DNA of 64,000 bases from Rhyacophila brunnea (GCA_022495005.1 JAGYXB010001996.1:1736001-1800000), one strand, 5' to 3'; counted from the first letter of the stretch, positions 20,490 to 32,255 are shown. A program made the numbers and translations. The notes: generated by a model not told the origin, from the letters alone.

Positions 20490-22399
20490 CATTTTATTTA
20501 CTTGCTTGTATGGATCCAGATCTCTATCTAGGTTTACCAGTTTCTCTTTTGCTACTTCTTCCATTAATCGTCAGCCATCATCGAAGCAATCTTCACTCTA
20601 TTGATCTCAACACACCAATGACATTAATATGGACGAAGCATCTGGAAAAAAATGACAGTCACTTTTTTGTCGGGTCTGCCGAATGGCATAATCTGTTCTA
20701 ACGCCATTACAATAAAGGTGATATTGCTATAAATTCCTGATTCGTGACGTCTACCTATACATGTATATACATACGGATGTTGAGTCTTCCTGTTAAGGTG
20801 TATTTAAAAAAAAACTAAATTATAATCGCTGTGTATGTATGTATGTGCGATAGATATAGTTTTTGTGGACGAATTGATTTTAAAACATATTAATCAATTT
20901 TCTTTTAACGATCAATATAATTTTATATAAAATCATCATCGTGCGAATGTCGCTATGCGCGAATTTACTTGCTAGCTACTGTCCATTTTAATAATGTCAT
21001 TGCAACACACCCACATATTTTAAAAAAATAAAAGCATTCAAAGGGTTTCGATGTTTAATTTTTTATCAGAAATATTACTTTTGGCATGTCAATAATAATA
21101 GTATGTTTCATTATCTTCTTTGAATTAATTATATTATTAGGTATTGTAGGTATACTGCCTATAAACATTTCAAATTTATGCTCCAATTATTAAAGAAAAA
21201 TAAGACGTTATGCATTTAATAATGTTGCCCGCACGCACATTATTATTACGTGTGTAGGTCTACCTTGTCTATGCTATGAATGGATGGTAATTATAAGGTC
21301 AAGGTTGGACATTCTGGTTTGGTATAACACGGAGATCTGTTCGAAATTTAAATTATTTTTTTAGGACTAGGATAATAACAGTGACAAACGATCATGTAAC
21401 CTTCAGGCCGTTGTTTTAAATGCAACTGTGATCAGATGGTACCGTACGAGTATCCTAACATGCATAGAGCCTTGGTGAAATCTATAGTAACGGACCGCTA
21501 CGAAACGTAGAGTGTAAAGATCTACGAATACCGTCGACGCATCAGGCGTAGAGGGTAAATTGTATTCTCTGTACATGACATTTGAGAATTAATATGACAT
21601 TATACTATCGTCGTTCTATCTTGCAAATGTCATGCATACAACCTCATTTTCTGGAGACAGTCAAAACCTTCTAATTTTCTTTTCAAAAAAGTTCGACATT
21701 CAAAAATTGAAAACAAAGGTTTACAATTTTTTCCATTGTATAGACACAATTTAAAAGTTTTTTGGATCGATTTTTGAAATGATTAAATGTGTTTTCTTGT
21801 TAGAATCACGCAGAGATATATTTGATAATACTAGCGTGTTCAATAACAATATAATTTTATTATTGACCAAAATTAGATTTATAAATTTTATAAGATAGAC
21901 CCGATGACATCTATAGGTACTACAATTTCGAAAATATATTTGGATGTTTGTACCGTCGTGTAGGTTTTTCTTTATACCTATATACAAATCCACACGCCCA
22001 GTCGGATTTCGACAAAATTTGGACAGTAGACGGAGGCCGACGAGTCGGAGTGCGTGGTGGGGGTCTCGAATTTTAGATTTATCCCGCTTCTTCTTCTTCA
22101 TTCTATCTTCTTTTATTCGTATGTAATGGAACTTTGATGAGTTGTTGTGGGCACACCCGCGAAGGTTTCTAAATCAGTATTATATAAAATACAAAGTTTG
22201 TTTGTTTGTTCCATCCAATTTTGAATTTTTTTTACTACATATTAAAACTATTTATAACGTTTGCATAATTTGGATTTGATTTTAATTTAGTGTTCTTTTG
22301 TTTGACATTTACTCCTATTAGAATTATTTTCATATTGCCATATTGTATTACACAGATATTTTATTATTAAAACAATAATTACTCTTTATTTTTTTTTAA
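20490..22399. other. No recognised feature
   Basis: Nearly 2 kb without a supported gene. The ORFs at 20510-20701 and 21751-22101 have no domain, splice or neighbour support. Confidence 0.4.
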
Positions 22400-22401
22400 T
22401 A

Positions 22402-23696
22402 CGAGGGTGGGTCAATAATTCCTTAGAAAAAAGCATTAAAACAGGTTTTATTTTTGTATTTTTTTTTTATTTCTCAACATAATTCCTTGGAGCTCAATAG
22501 ACTTGGTTAGACGTTTCTCAATTTTTTTTAAACCGTCAGAAAAATAAGTTTTCGGAAGGTCCTCAAAATAAGCATTTGTCCGATCGATGACTTCTTCATT
22601 TGAAAAAAAACGTTGTCCACTTAGCCATTTTTTTAAGTTTGGGAAAAGGAAAAAGTCACTGGGGCTAAATCTGGCGAATACGGTGGGTGGTCGACCAATT
22701 CGAACTTCAATTCTTCAATTTTAGCCATTGATCGTAAACATGTGTGAACACGGGCATTGTCCTGATGAAAGAGGATTTTTTTCCTGTTTAAATGAGGCCG
22801 TTTTTCTTCAATTTTGTTTTTTAGCTGGTCCAATAAAGATGCATAATAATCCCCTGTTATTGTTTTTCCTTTTTCCAAATAGTCAACGAAAATAATTTCA
22901 CGTGCATCCCAAAATACAGTAGCCATAACCTTACCAGCTGATTTTACGGTTTTCGCCTTCTTTCGACATGGTTTGCCTTCGCAATCCACTGCCTTGACTG
23001 TTCTTTCGTCTCGGGAGTATAGTGGTGTATCCATGTTTCATCTACAGTCACAAAGCGACGAAAAATTCATCCGGATTGCGTTGCATGAGCGACAACAGGG
23101 CTTTAGAGGCCACCACCCTATTGCGTTTATTGTCGACTGTGAGCAAACGCGGCACCCATCTTGCAGAAACTTTTTTCATGCCCAATTTGTCATGTAAAAT
23201 AGAAATGTCGCTACCTTTTGAGATCCCTGTAACCTCAATTATCTCACTCAACTTTAATCTTCGGTCACTTAACACCATATCGTGGATTTTATTGATCATT
23301 TCTGGTGTAGTCACCTCTACAGGACGTCCTGAGCGTGGTTCATCCTTTGTTGATGTACGACCACGTTTAAATTCATTTAACCAGTTATAAATAGTTGCAA
23401 GTGAAGGAGCAGATATGCCGTGAACTAAATCCAACTCATTTTTTATTTCGTTTGCTGTTAACCCTTTTATATTAAAATGTTTAATAACAGCTCTAAACTC
23501 AATTTTCTCCTCCATTTTTCCATTTTCCACAAGCAAATTTTTTTTTAAATGTACGAGAAACACACAACAATCCGACCAATCTGATTGAAACTTCGCAGCA
23601 TACTGAATCGGTAGTGCCGCTGCATGAAAACAAACCGCTTGCAGTACTAGTCGCGCCACCTGTCGGCTTTTCTAAGGACTTATTGACCCACCCTCG
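22402..23696 (-). mobile_element. mariner element with intact ends
   Basis: Inverted ends of about 29 bp begin CGAGGGTGGGTCAATAA and differ by one base between sides. TA dinucleotides flank both ends (22400-22401 and 23697-23698). The length, 1295 bp, is normal for mariner. Near-identical ends point to a fairly young insertion, although the transposase inside is broken. Confidence 0.95.
22440..23515 (-). pseudogene. mariner transposase, frameshifted
   Basis: The start is MEEKIEF at 23515; upstream codons belong to the leader. Residues 1-110 hold the helix-turn-helix region (TANEIKNELDLVHG, ATIYNWLNEFKRGR, then RPVEVTTPEMI). The frame breaks near 23048 after NPDEFFVAL, just before the first catalytic Asp (the DETW motif), and resumes as MDTPLYSRDERTVKAV at 23034-22633 with mixed frame. 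FHQDNARVH (second Asp) and YSPDLAP (part of the D34D motif) are clear. A second break follows SPDLAP: the bases for the third Asp exist only in the next frame. A third slip lies near the end. It is inactive in place. Confidence 0.9.
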
Positions 23697-23699
23697 TAT

Positions 23700-24285
23700 C
23701 TAAGATAAATGAATCAACGAAGCGACCCTGTGCGACGCCGGGTACTTCAGATAGTATAGTTATAAGTTCGTTCTGTTTGTCATGTGTAGGAATACTTATA
23801 TTTTTTAATCTTAGGAAGGCGATTCACTGTTTTCTTTTTATGCCATGACGACATCATTATAAATTAATAATGAATTACCAGATGTTACTCTAATACAATG
23901 TAACTATGAAACACAAAATTATTGGGAACTAGCGTAGCTTACGGAGCGTAGTACCTAGTAGTTTTTTTTATTATTTTAGGTCATAAAACGACGGGACATA
24001 ATATAGTGAATTGACTGTCCTAAAATATTGAATGATCGTTATCTTTACGTCATAAACCTCAAACGAAACACACGTAACTATTGAAAATTACATTATTTTC
24101 CCATACCCGAGATGTGCACCCTCATACCTTATTATACCACAATACAGTGAGCTTCAATAATTTTGACACGAAACAAAATATATTCGGAGGGAGCAAGCGA
24201 GAGAAAACGATGCAATAGGTATATTTGATATACAGTCGATGATAGTAAACGTAACAATATTCACATTTATTGCGTAAATCCTGCG
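23700..24285. other. No recognised feature
   Basis: Nothing supported between the mariner and a decayed ORF. Confidence 0.4.
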
Positions 24286-24287
24286 CA

Positions 24288-24542
24288 CTAGACTAAATCG
24301 CATCTGCGCATATTCAAATTAAAACACAACCTTCCATCTTTAGTGAGATCTGCGTCTACAATAGTGCGGTGCGTGTGATCCTAGTTTAGCCCATCTGTAT
24401 TTCGCAAATATCTTTGTCTTCTTTACCGGACCACATCCTCAACTTTGAATCCATTTGTGGTACTGATGCAAGTTTTAACAATTCGTTCTTCGCTGCCTAT
24501 TCTTCCAAACAATTTCTCGCAGATATCCTCAGATGGTTGCAT
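24288..24542 (-). pseudogene. Decayed ORF, family unknown
   Basis: One minus-strand frame reads MQPSEDICEKLFGRIGSEER, IVKTCISTTNGFKVEDVV, a stop, RRQRYLRNTDGLN, a stop, then HTHRTIVDADLTKDGRLCFN, LNMRRCDLV and a stop. Composition is protein-like and base content is less AT-rich than its surroundings, which suggests real former coding sequence. I do not recognise it. It lies about 130 bases beyond an RTE 3' end and is probably unrelated to it. Confidence 0.35.
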
Positions 24543-24676
24543 ATTTATTTAATTTCAGTATTGAGATCTTAGTAGCTGGGCAGATCCACCCCCAAATATA
24601 TTAACCGTATAACCTTTATTGCTGTATTTTTAATCATATAAGTAAATAATGTCAGTAGCGTACTTGATGGAATTTG

Positions 24677-25350
24677 AATTTATTCTTCTTCTTATTGTGC
24701 CATCCCCTAGCGGAGGTCGGCCACCATCAAGGCGAGCTTATCTTTGTCGTCTGCTACCCGGAACAGTTCAGTGGAGCTGCACTCGTACCAATCACGGAGG
24801 TTCTTAAGCCACGAAATGTGGCACTGTCCTCTGCTACGCTTCCCATTGATCTTTCCTTGAATGATAAGTTGGGGAATGCTGTATTTTTGTCCTCTCATAA
24901 TGTGGCCGAGGTACTGTGGTTTCCTAGTTTTGATACTACGTAGAACTTCTCGGTCCTTCCCTATTCGATTGAGAACTTCAACATTTGTCATCCGGTCAGT
25001 CCAAGTAATTTTGAGGATGCGCCTATACAGCCACATCTCGAAAGCTTCAAGTCACCGTGACATCTCTTAGTTTAGCGTCCATACTTCCATACCATAGAAA
25101 AGAATTGAGAGAACATAGCAACGTACCATACGCAGTCTCAGTCCTAGGTTAAGATCTCGATTGCTAAGGAGGCGTCTCATTTTGAGAAAGGCGCTCCTTG
25201 CGATCTCAATTCTAGTTTTTATTTCCTGAGACTGGTCCCATTTCTCATTGACCCATGTACCTACCTAAATGTTTATAATGGGTCACACGTTCGATTGGTT
25301 CGCTGTTAATGACAAAATTTGTGTTGGTGTCTGGTGTCGCTATTTTTGAT
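24677..25350 (-). pseudogene. RTE LINE C-terminal third
   Basis: With one small frame change near 25255 and two stops near 25050-25070, the minus strand codes for the end of an RTE-type protein: FVINSEPIERVTHYKHLG, then EKWDQSQEIKTRIEIARSAF, LKMRRLLSNRDLNLGLRLRM, VLSILFYGMEVWTLN, FEMWLYRRILKITWTDRMTN, LGHIMRGQKYSIPQLIIQGK and ALMVADLR. The 3' end is GGATGGCACAATAAGAAGAAG at 24677-24705. KHLG and YGMEVWTLN are typical markers of the family after the RT active site. It lies just upstream of an MFSD11 exon and is 5'-truncated. Confidence 0.85.
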
Positions 25351-25395
25351 ACCAGTAATAGTTTATAATTGATTAAATTATCCTTTTTTTTTCAG

Positions 25396-25572
25396 TTTGT
25401 TCATCGTTACATTCCTGTTCCCGAAGACATGGCTGCTTTACGCGGCCAGTTGCGTTCTGGGAGCTGGTGCGGCCGTCATTTGGACAGGGCAAGGAAACTA
25501 CTTGACCCTCAACAGTGACGCAGCGACAATCTCGAGAAATTCCGGAATATTCTGGGCTATGCTTCAAACCAG
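25396..25572 (+). CDS. MFSD11: MFSD11 (UNC93-like) exon, first one visible
   Basis: The gene codes for an UNC93-like member of the major facilitator superfamily, a multi-pass membrane protein whose substrate is not known. This exon follows a polypyrimidine tract and CAG (25382-25395) and ends AG|gtgaga. Read from its second base it gives LFIVTFLFPKTWLLYAASCV, LGAGAAVIWTGQGNYLTLNS and then RNSGIFWAMLQTS. WTGQGNYLTLNS and RNSGIFWA are hallmark MFSD11 motifs between early membrane helices. The exon begins in mid-protein: roughly 70 residues with the start codon must lie in upstream exons, not found in 1-25395 and perhaps outside the window. The last codon is split AG|C with the exon at 44566, 19 kb away. 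Confidence 0.9.
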
Positions 25573-26097
25573 GTGAGAATATAAATATAATACGTATTAT
25601 ATTTTACAATTACACCAACTAAGATTGTATCTTCGTTTATGTTACACCCCCGAATGGTCCCCATTCGGGGATGTTTCTGTGTATCTGAGTCGAGTCGGTA
25701 TCAAATCCAACAAATAGTAAGGGTTGATTGCGAAAATAATTAAATAATGTTAAATATCTGACCGGCAACATTGTCTGAATGCCGTTAAAAAAAATACGAA
25801 TGGCAACGCCGCATTTGTACGGCTCGTACCGACCGTTTGTTTTAGTGGGAGAAGTATTTTTGACAGCAACGCAGTAAGCAGTGTTAACCTCGCTATCCGT
25901 CAAAATTAAATTGAAAAGAATTTGTATAAAATGTAACCATTTAGAATATATTAACGTAAATACCTTGCCGTTTCCAAAACAATTCCGGTGTGTTATTTGT
26001 TCACCTCCAAGTCCTAAATCCAGACGGAAAAAAACCACAACGAAGAAAAGTGAGAGTGTTGTCACTTTCCAAAATGGAGGGAAATGACAGTACATGA

Positions 26098-26503
26098 CCG
26101 TGGCGAAGGGTGGAGTTAGGCGTAGGTTGTGGAGGTCCGACAAAAATAGTGCACACTTTGTCAGGCATACTTATTTATATTCATTGAACTAAAAATACAA
26201 ATTGCAGATGGTTTTGGTTAGTTTTTAAAGCCCTGCCTAAACCAAACCATATAAGATAAAAATATTCTTATATCTATAAAATATCTAAAATATTGTATGA
26301 TTTAATAACATAATTTTAGATATTTTATAGATACTATTAAGTTATAAGACAATTTTTAATCTCTAATCTATTATGTCAATGAACAAACACAATCTGCAAT
26401 TTTCATTATTCGTTCAATGAAAACAAATAAGTATGTCTGACAAAAGTTTAGTGTGCACTATTTATGTCGGATCTCCACAGCCTACCCCCACCCACCGCCA
26501 CTG
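26098..26503. mobile_element. hAT-like MITE (CAGTGRCG family), copy 2
   Basis: Left end CCGTGGCGAAGGGTGG, right end CCACCCACCGCCACTG, with the shared terminal block (GTGCACAC / AAAGTTTAGTGTGCACTATT). Flanks GTACATGA and ATACACGA are a worn 8-bp duplication. A central hairpin with 21-base perfect arms lies at 26271-26291 and 26313-26333. It lacks the internal duplicated segment seen in the other two copies. Confidence 0.8.
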
Positions 26504-27803
26504 ATACACGAAGAAGTCAGAAATTATCCAATTTAATTATTTATGGTTGCCACTGACTTCACCAAACTTGTTGTTTGGAGAAAAAAATGAATTGTAATCA
26601 GTTATTACAACGTTTTTATTAGCTCGTATTCTTATTTGTCCGGTGTGGTTGTTTATCCAGTACAAATCTTTTAATCGATTTTTAACTAACTTCCCGACTA
26701 GCTAGACATTTGAAACTTTTAGAATATATCAGAAAACGATGCCAATGCATTCTTTTAATACTTTTAGCCATCTTTTAGTAGAATTGAATTCATTTTCTGT
26801 AAATTCTGTTTTGTATGAAAAGTTATTTCGGAAGAAATCCGTAATCCAATCCACTATTATTGGTTGCTAAGTGGGTGGTCCTAGCAACTAACAACACAAT
26901 GACAATTCATATCAAGTACAAGGTTGAGCATATTGAGCATAATAATTGAACAGAAAATTTAAAAACGTTGTATATAAAAAGTTCTTTTTATCCTGTAATT
27001 ATTTATGTGTAGTTTTGGTTTCTTTTCAGTAGGCATCTCCATATTTTATATTTACTGTGTACCAACCTCCGAACTAAATTTACACAAAACTAATAAAACG
27101 CACTTACAACAAGTTAGAACTTGGGGTCTATTTTATTAGTGGCTTCCCTCAAACTGATTCTTTGGATGAAGAAGCTTACTTGGTAATTGTCTTAAAACAG
27201 CGTTTCTCAAGCTTTACTTGCTTTTCACGGCCCAACACTACAAATCTGTACCTACTTATTTTATAATAACACGGAATAGTGTTTGTAATGCCATCTTGTA
27301 GATGTTGTTACATAATATTATCTTAAGAGATATGTAACCAATTATGGGAGAAAATGAGAAAGGTTCTCTTCCTCGTATAGAATTTACTTTTACGGAGTTG
27401 ACATATTGTCAGCTATTCGGTTCTGTATCAATCCACTAACCATTCATGATTATTAATGAAACTGCTAAATAAGTAAACGTTTGCTTTTAGCCCATGTCAT
27501 ATTGGGATTTTATCTTTTGAAATGTTGAAATGAAACAAGTTTTTTACAATAAATTTTTTACCTGTATTTAAGCCACCAGAGGGTGTTTTGCATATTTACC
27601 TGTAGGACTAGTTTCTAGTAAGCGCTACTGCCGCCATCTTAGAAGACTGTGTCAGATTTTAAATGATCGCCCATTTTATTTTTAAATTGTGTTAAACAAT
27701 GCACATTGAATTAAAGAATGTCTTAACATAATCGCTAAGTCAAAATTCAAAAACCTTACAGGTCGGAAACCATTGCAGATACGATAAAAATATTCTAATT
27801 AAA
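26504..27803. other. No recognised feature (intron)
   Basis: About 1.3 kb of intron sequence without a recognised repeat or exon. Confidence 0.4.
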
Positions 27804-28990
27804 CAGTGGCGCACCCAGGGGGGCGGGCAAGGGGCCCTGGCACCCCGCAAACATGAAAATTATCAGAATGATATTAAACATTGAAATAATTGAAAGCCAA
27901 TAAACTGTACCTTGGGCTTAGACAAATGAAAACACGGCAAAAAATATATTTTAATTTCTAACACAAAAATTTCGAAACACTAATGTCGGGTTTTTTTAGA
28001 AACCCAATCCTTAATGGAACTGTCAAAAAAATCTCGGCGTCCACCCGAATTCCGTAGTAGTGTAGGTCATGGCTGGGGAGGGCTGACAGGGCTCTAGCCT
28101 GGGGGCCCGGCGTGTCGGGTTGACCAGATAAGTGAGATAAACACACATCACAAATTACCTTTAATAGTAAAAAAGCGCTATTATACTTCATGGCCATGAA
28201 CATTTTAGATTATATAATTGTGATTATTACTAATTTCTGATTATTATGTGTCGATACTTGACAGCTCCATTATTAAAGTAGATGTATTAAAAATCGCCAA
28301 TAATTCACCGTATAAGTACCCTTAATTTCAACTAAACACAATTTGAAAAGCGTTAATGTAGTATTTCACACTACCTTTAATCTTAGCGGTAGGTAGGGGG
28401 CCCGCCAAATATCCTTGTCTGAGGGTCCGTTTCAGGATGTGGGGGCCATGGTGTAGGTACACCGAGTGTAATAGACAAAAGACCGATAAACGAGAAATTA
28501 GGCTGTGTTGTGTTGAGTATGTTTGTGTATAAGTTAAATGCACTTTCATTTTCAATTAATATTTTGGAACCTCAATATTAAAAAACCAAAAATCGACGAT
28601 AAATATTCGACGAAAAGAACGATTACACCCACTAGTCGGTGGTAGTGTAAGTCAAAAGAACATTTTTTTTCAGTGGAATTCGGCATACATATTGTAGCTC
28701 TCTAGACCAAGCGGGCAGCATAGCCGATAATATTTGAGTAATGTTTTAGCATACTAGGCGCACATGTCCAGCATGGTGGCTGTTTCCAATCCGCCAGTCG
28801 CTGATGATACGCTTAACGGTTAACGCCGTTATGCCTCCAATTTAATAAAAATTAGGAGAAACTGTATAAATATACCGCCGTTTGTGAAAATATGTAAAAA
28901 TAATTATATGAAGAAGAAAAAGAGCCCATGGTACTAATTTATATTCTCCTCCTTGCCCCCCCCCCATATTAAATCCTGGGTGCGCCACTG
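27804..28990. mobile_element. hAT-like element (CAGTGGCGCACCCAGG ends)
   Basis: Perfect 16-bp inverted ends: CAGTGGCGCACCCAGG at the left and its complement ending at 28990. Flanks are TAATTAAA and TTATTAAA, an 8-bp duplication with one change. G-rich and C-rich runs follow each end. About 0.8 kb is its own sequence; the rest is a nested CATGGC element at 28068-28450. No transposase motif was recognised. Confidence 0.85.
28068..28450 (-). mobile_element. CATGGC-family hAT-like element, copy A (nested)
   Basis: Bounded by the perfect 8-bp duplication GTGTAGGT at 28060-28067 and 28451-28458. In family orientation (minus strand) it reads CATGGCCCCCACATCCTGAA, GGCGGGCCCCCTACCTACCG, TTAAAGGTAGTGTGA, TTTATCTCACTTATCTGGTC, GGGCCCCCAGGCTAGAGCCC, TGTCAGCCC and ends CCATG. 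It inserted into the older hAT-like element around it. Confidence 0.9.
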
Positions 28991-29787
28991 TTATTAAAGA
29001 TGTGTATTTAATTTTCTTTAACTTTTATTAGAAATACTTTTAAATATTTTCAACCGTTAATAAGATATAGCTGATTTTTTTAAAAATCGTTCGCCATTTT
29101 CTAAGTTGGCTGTACTACATCATATTTATACGAGTTTTGATTTTTGTATGTTATTACTGGGAACTAGCACTACACAATATATTATGCAGTGTCCTCTGTA
29201 GAGGAATTATTTCGAAATAAACGGTTATTTTTACGTAAAAAGACTGGAGTATTTATGCAGTTAGAAGATGTACCGTTTTGCAAACCACAATTAGGAACCG
29301 CTGCATTAGCGAGTGTATTGATAAGTAAACATAACGTACGAGCCCACAATAAAATAATAATACGCAATTACGAGATGTCGTATGGCTAACAATATGCGAT
29401 ATATGTTTTGACCTCTTGATTTTAGAAGCGCCATGTCAAATTTTGATGAACCAAGACAGTGTTTTTATGACGGGACTTTGAAAATAATCAGTATTATTGT
29501 GTAGCTTACTGCTTGCTGCAGATATGACAATAATATATTCTTATCAACGTTTTTATAATAAAGTATTCTCACCAAATAAGTATAATAATAAGTACCTATG
29601 TATTTGAATTCATTATAAAAATACTGATTAACCATAGGCGCCGAATTGACAGGTGTTTAAGATTACTATATTAAAATAAAATTATAATTATATATATATA
29701 TTATTGATGGGGCTCCGTCCCGCGCGAGAGCATCTACCCCCCCCCCCTTTCAAAACACGTGCAAAATGAACTAAGATAACGTAATGT
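28991..29787. other. No recognised feature (intron)
   Basis: A short TA repeat near 29688 and a C12 run near 29737. The ORFs at 29182-29389 on both strands lack support. Confidence 0.4.
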
Positions 29788-29791
29788 TTAA

Positions 29792-30152
29792 GGCTATACT
29801 TCAGCTGAGGCATGGTCTTAAAATATCATGATTAGGCGATGCGCGGATTGTACAAATGACGCGAGCCGAACGAAATATAATTTGTCATAAAAATTCAGCA
29901 TGTGTCCTTTTAATGTTATGTTTATTATTATATTCGCAATGATAATAGTATATTCATTGACATGTTTCCTTTTTCAAGTACATGCGGAACGTTTTTTAGT
30001 CATCTTTACACGATTTAAGAATATATTCCTCCGCCATCACAAAACAAATTGACGTGCGAACAGGTCGGCTATCGCTATCTGACTGGCGACGACTGCAAAA
30101 TTTCGTTCCACGTACTGTTGAAAATTATTTGCCGTTTCACTTATGTACGGTC
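29792..30152 (-). mobile_element. TTAA-flanked MITE, copy 2
   Basis: TTAA at 29788-29791 and 30153-30156. The body on the minus strand matches the copy inside the SINE at 18632-19006 over most of its length (AGTGAAACGGCAAATAAT, AAATCGTGTAAAGATGAC, ACATGTCAATGAATATA, GCATCGCCTA). Confidence 0.85.
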
Positions 30153-30156
30153 TTAA

Positions 30157-30640
30157 TATGTTAAATTTTCTATAGACGTATATCGACGATAGATCGACCA
30201 TCTTTGTACATTTCTCTCTTTAAACCGTCCATTCCAATATGTGAAAAGATTTTTTGGGCGGGACAAAAAAATGTTGCAAATTTCAGCCATTTATCTTTTT
30301 TATATTATAATCGTCATGGGTCCGAAGATGAGTGCAAAAAAACTAAATGCGAAGCGAGTGAGTAATGCCAAGGGTAGTACCCGTAGATTGGGGCTATTGT
30401 TCCAACAAGCCACTAGTATTAGGAACATCGTGTTAGTAGGTACCATTAAAGATCTTAACGGGATCATCAAGGAAACCACTTGGGTCGATTGTTTAGTGAC
30501 TAGAGCACACGTCCGACAAGCGAAAGATATGTGTTTGAATCCCACTATTTTTTACTTTTTGTCGTTTCTCCGGTGTCTAAAATGTTAGGCGTCAAGAATA
30601 CTGCTCAGTGTCATTGCTGCGCAGCCCATCCCGGTGGCGA
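30157..30640. other. No supported gene (intron)
   Basis: A 115-residue ORF at 30241-30588 is rich in Lys but shows no domain, splice frame or family motif. I do not call it a gene. Confidence 0.4.
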
Positions 30641-30641
30641 C

Positions 30642-30891
30642 TTGTCAAACCCTACTTATAAGAAAGTATCTATCGAAAATCATTACATCGCAGTAGCATT
30701 TGGCAATAGAATTTAATGCCAAATCCTACTCACGCGCAACGAAACAAAACTAACGGTGTACTGATTTCCGTTAAGTAGGATTTGGAGATGCAGTATGTAT
30801 GGGCGACGTTGAAATGCGATCGCCAAAACCTACATCGATATGGGCGCGAAAATTGCCTCCGCCTTGCTTTATAATAAGTAGGGTTTGGCAA
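30642..30891. mobile_element. Small inverted-repeat element
   Basis: Arms TTGTCAAACCCTACTTAT (30642-30659) and ATAAGTAGGGTTTGGCAA (30874-30891). Shorter repeats AAATCCTACT and AGTAGGATTT lie between them (about 30723 and 30776). 250 bp, non-coding; target duplication not resolved. Confidence 0.65.
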
Positions 30892-31590
30892 TACGCAGCT
30901 CGGTGGTGAAGAGATTTTTGGCTTACCCGCCACTGGACCCATGGTAACAGTGAGATATAAGCTAAAACAACTAAGTTTGATAAAATAGTCTGAGTTTTTA
31001 AGACCGAGGATTTCTTTTACAAATATATGATTTAATCTGAGTTTTGCCAAACATGTTTTTTTTTTCATTTTCTCGGAAACGTCATAATTCGTAACATAAG
31101 TATAATTATCAAATCTTATCAACATTATTAATGTCTTGCAATAATATTTGTGTATCGCTTTCTTCACACAAAGACAGTGTATTAATTATATTATTACAGA
31201 TATGATATTATGAACGAATAGGTAATAATTTTGTATGTTACAGTATTATTGATAAAGAAGCATGTATACAGATTACGTTTTAATTAATAACATGGACCCC
31301 CTGTGGTTATCTTTTTGCACTCTTTTCGAATCGTTAATTTTTCGTGGTCTCCATTGCTGATATTCGGCAAGAATACTATCCACATGGCCCCACATCCTGA
31401 TACGGGCCCCCAGGCTAGGATTTTTGACGGCTCCCTTACTAATTGCTAAGGGCAGTGTGATGTTCTACACCAGTGTTTCCCAATTGGTATTCCGCGGAAC
31501 TATAGAGGACTATAATGCAATCAATAATCGGCGAATACATACTACACGTCGCGTAGCTACATATATAAATATATATATATATAGATAATA

Positions 31591-31846
31591 TCGTCACTGT
31601 TCTGGCAGAAGACACTAATTCAAAAAATGACAATATATTGAGTTAGTTATACAATGTTCCTTATTTCAAACATTACCGTCTGGAAACCTTCTTAATAAAT
31701 AAACAGTCTTTATTTTAAAGTCATCCTTTTTACGATTACTTACTTAATTCACATAAGAGACCATTTCAAACATTTTAACAACTTCAAAGTCAAATTACTT
31801 AAAACTAGTATTTTCCAGTTCGTGTGTTCTGCCAGAACAGAGACGA
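31591..31846. mobile_element. TA-flanked MITE nested in copy B
   Basis: Ends TCGTCACTGTTCTGGCAGAA and, from the right, TCGTCTCTGTTCTGGCAGAA. TA flanks both sides (31589-31590 and 31847-31848), as for Tc1/mariner-type elements. 256 bp, non-coding. An AT microsatellite lies just left. Confidence 0.75.
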
Positions 31847-31994
31847 TATACGCGTAATAAACTAACTATACTAATAATAACTTTTTTTACTGTTCTTACC
31901 TAATGATAATAAATAAATAATATGATATTATGTACTATAAATATCATTTAATTAAGAGAAAAATCTTATAACTTTTATTGTGCGACTAAATTAG

Positions 31995-32255
31995 TCCACG
32001 AGCGTCTAACGCGTCTAACGCGTCGGCTTATATTATTGTGAGTCTCAGTATAAAATTCTGGGTCTGGAAAATACACATATTGTTTTTAAATGTGTACCTA
32101 TTCGAAGTCAGAGTATAAACCTAATAGGTTGAACAGGTGGCTAACATCCATTTTTCGTAAAAACAAAAATCTGTTAATACAAACTTCCACCCGTGGAGGC
32201 CCATAGTATGTTCTTCTTAGCATCGGACATGGTAAAAAGAAATAAAAAAATTGGG
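31995..32255 (+). repeat. SINE family A, nested in copy B
   Basis: The body from GTCTGGAAAATACACATATTG through AACCTAATAGGTTGAACAGG, TGGCTAACATCC, AATCTGTTAATACAAAC, GTGGAGGCCCATAG to GCATCGGACATGG and an A-rich tail. The tRNA-like head is worn: GGTTCGAATCC has become GTATAAAATTC. Confidence 0.7.

Noticed and set aside
20510..20701. ORF with a leucine-rich start, like a signal peptide
   Set aside because: 63 residues, no conserved motif and no splice context; hydrophobic runs are common by chance in AT-rich DNA.
30241..30588. 115-residue plus-strand ORF in the MFSD11 intron
   Set aside because: No domain, no splice logic and overlapped by an ORF on the other strand.
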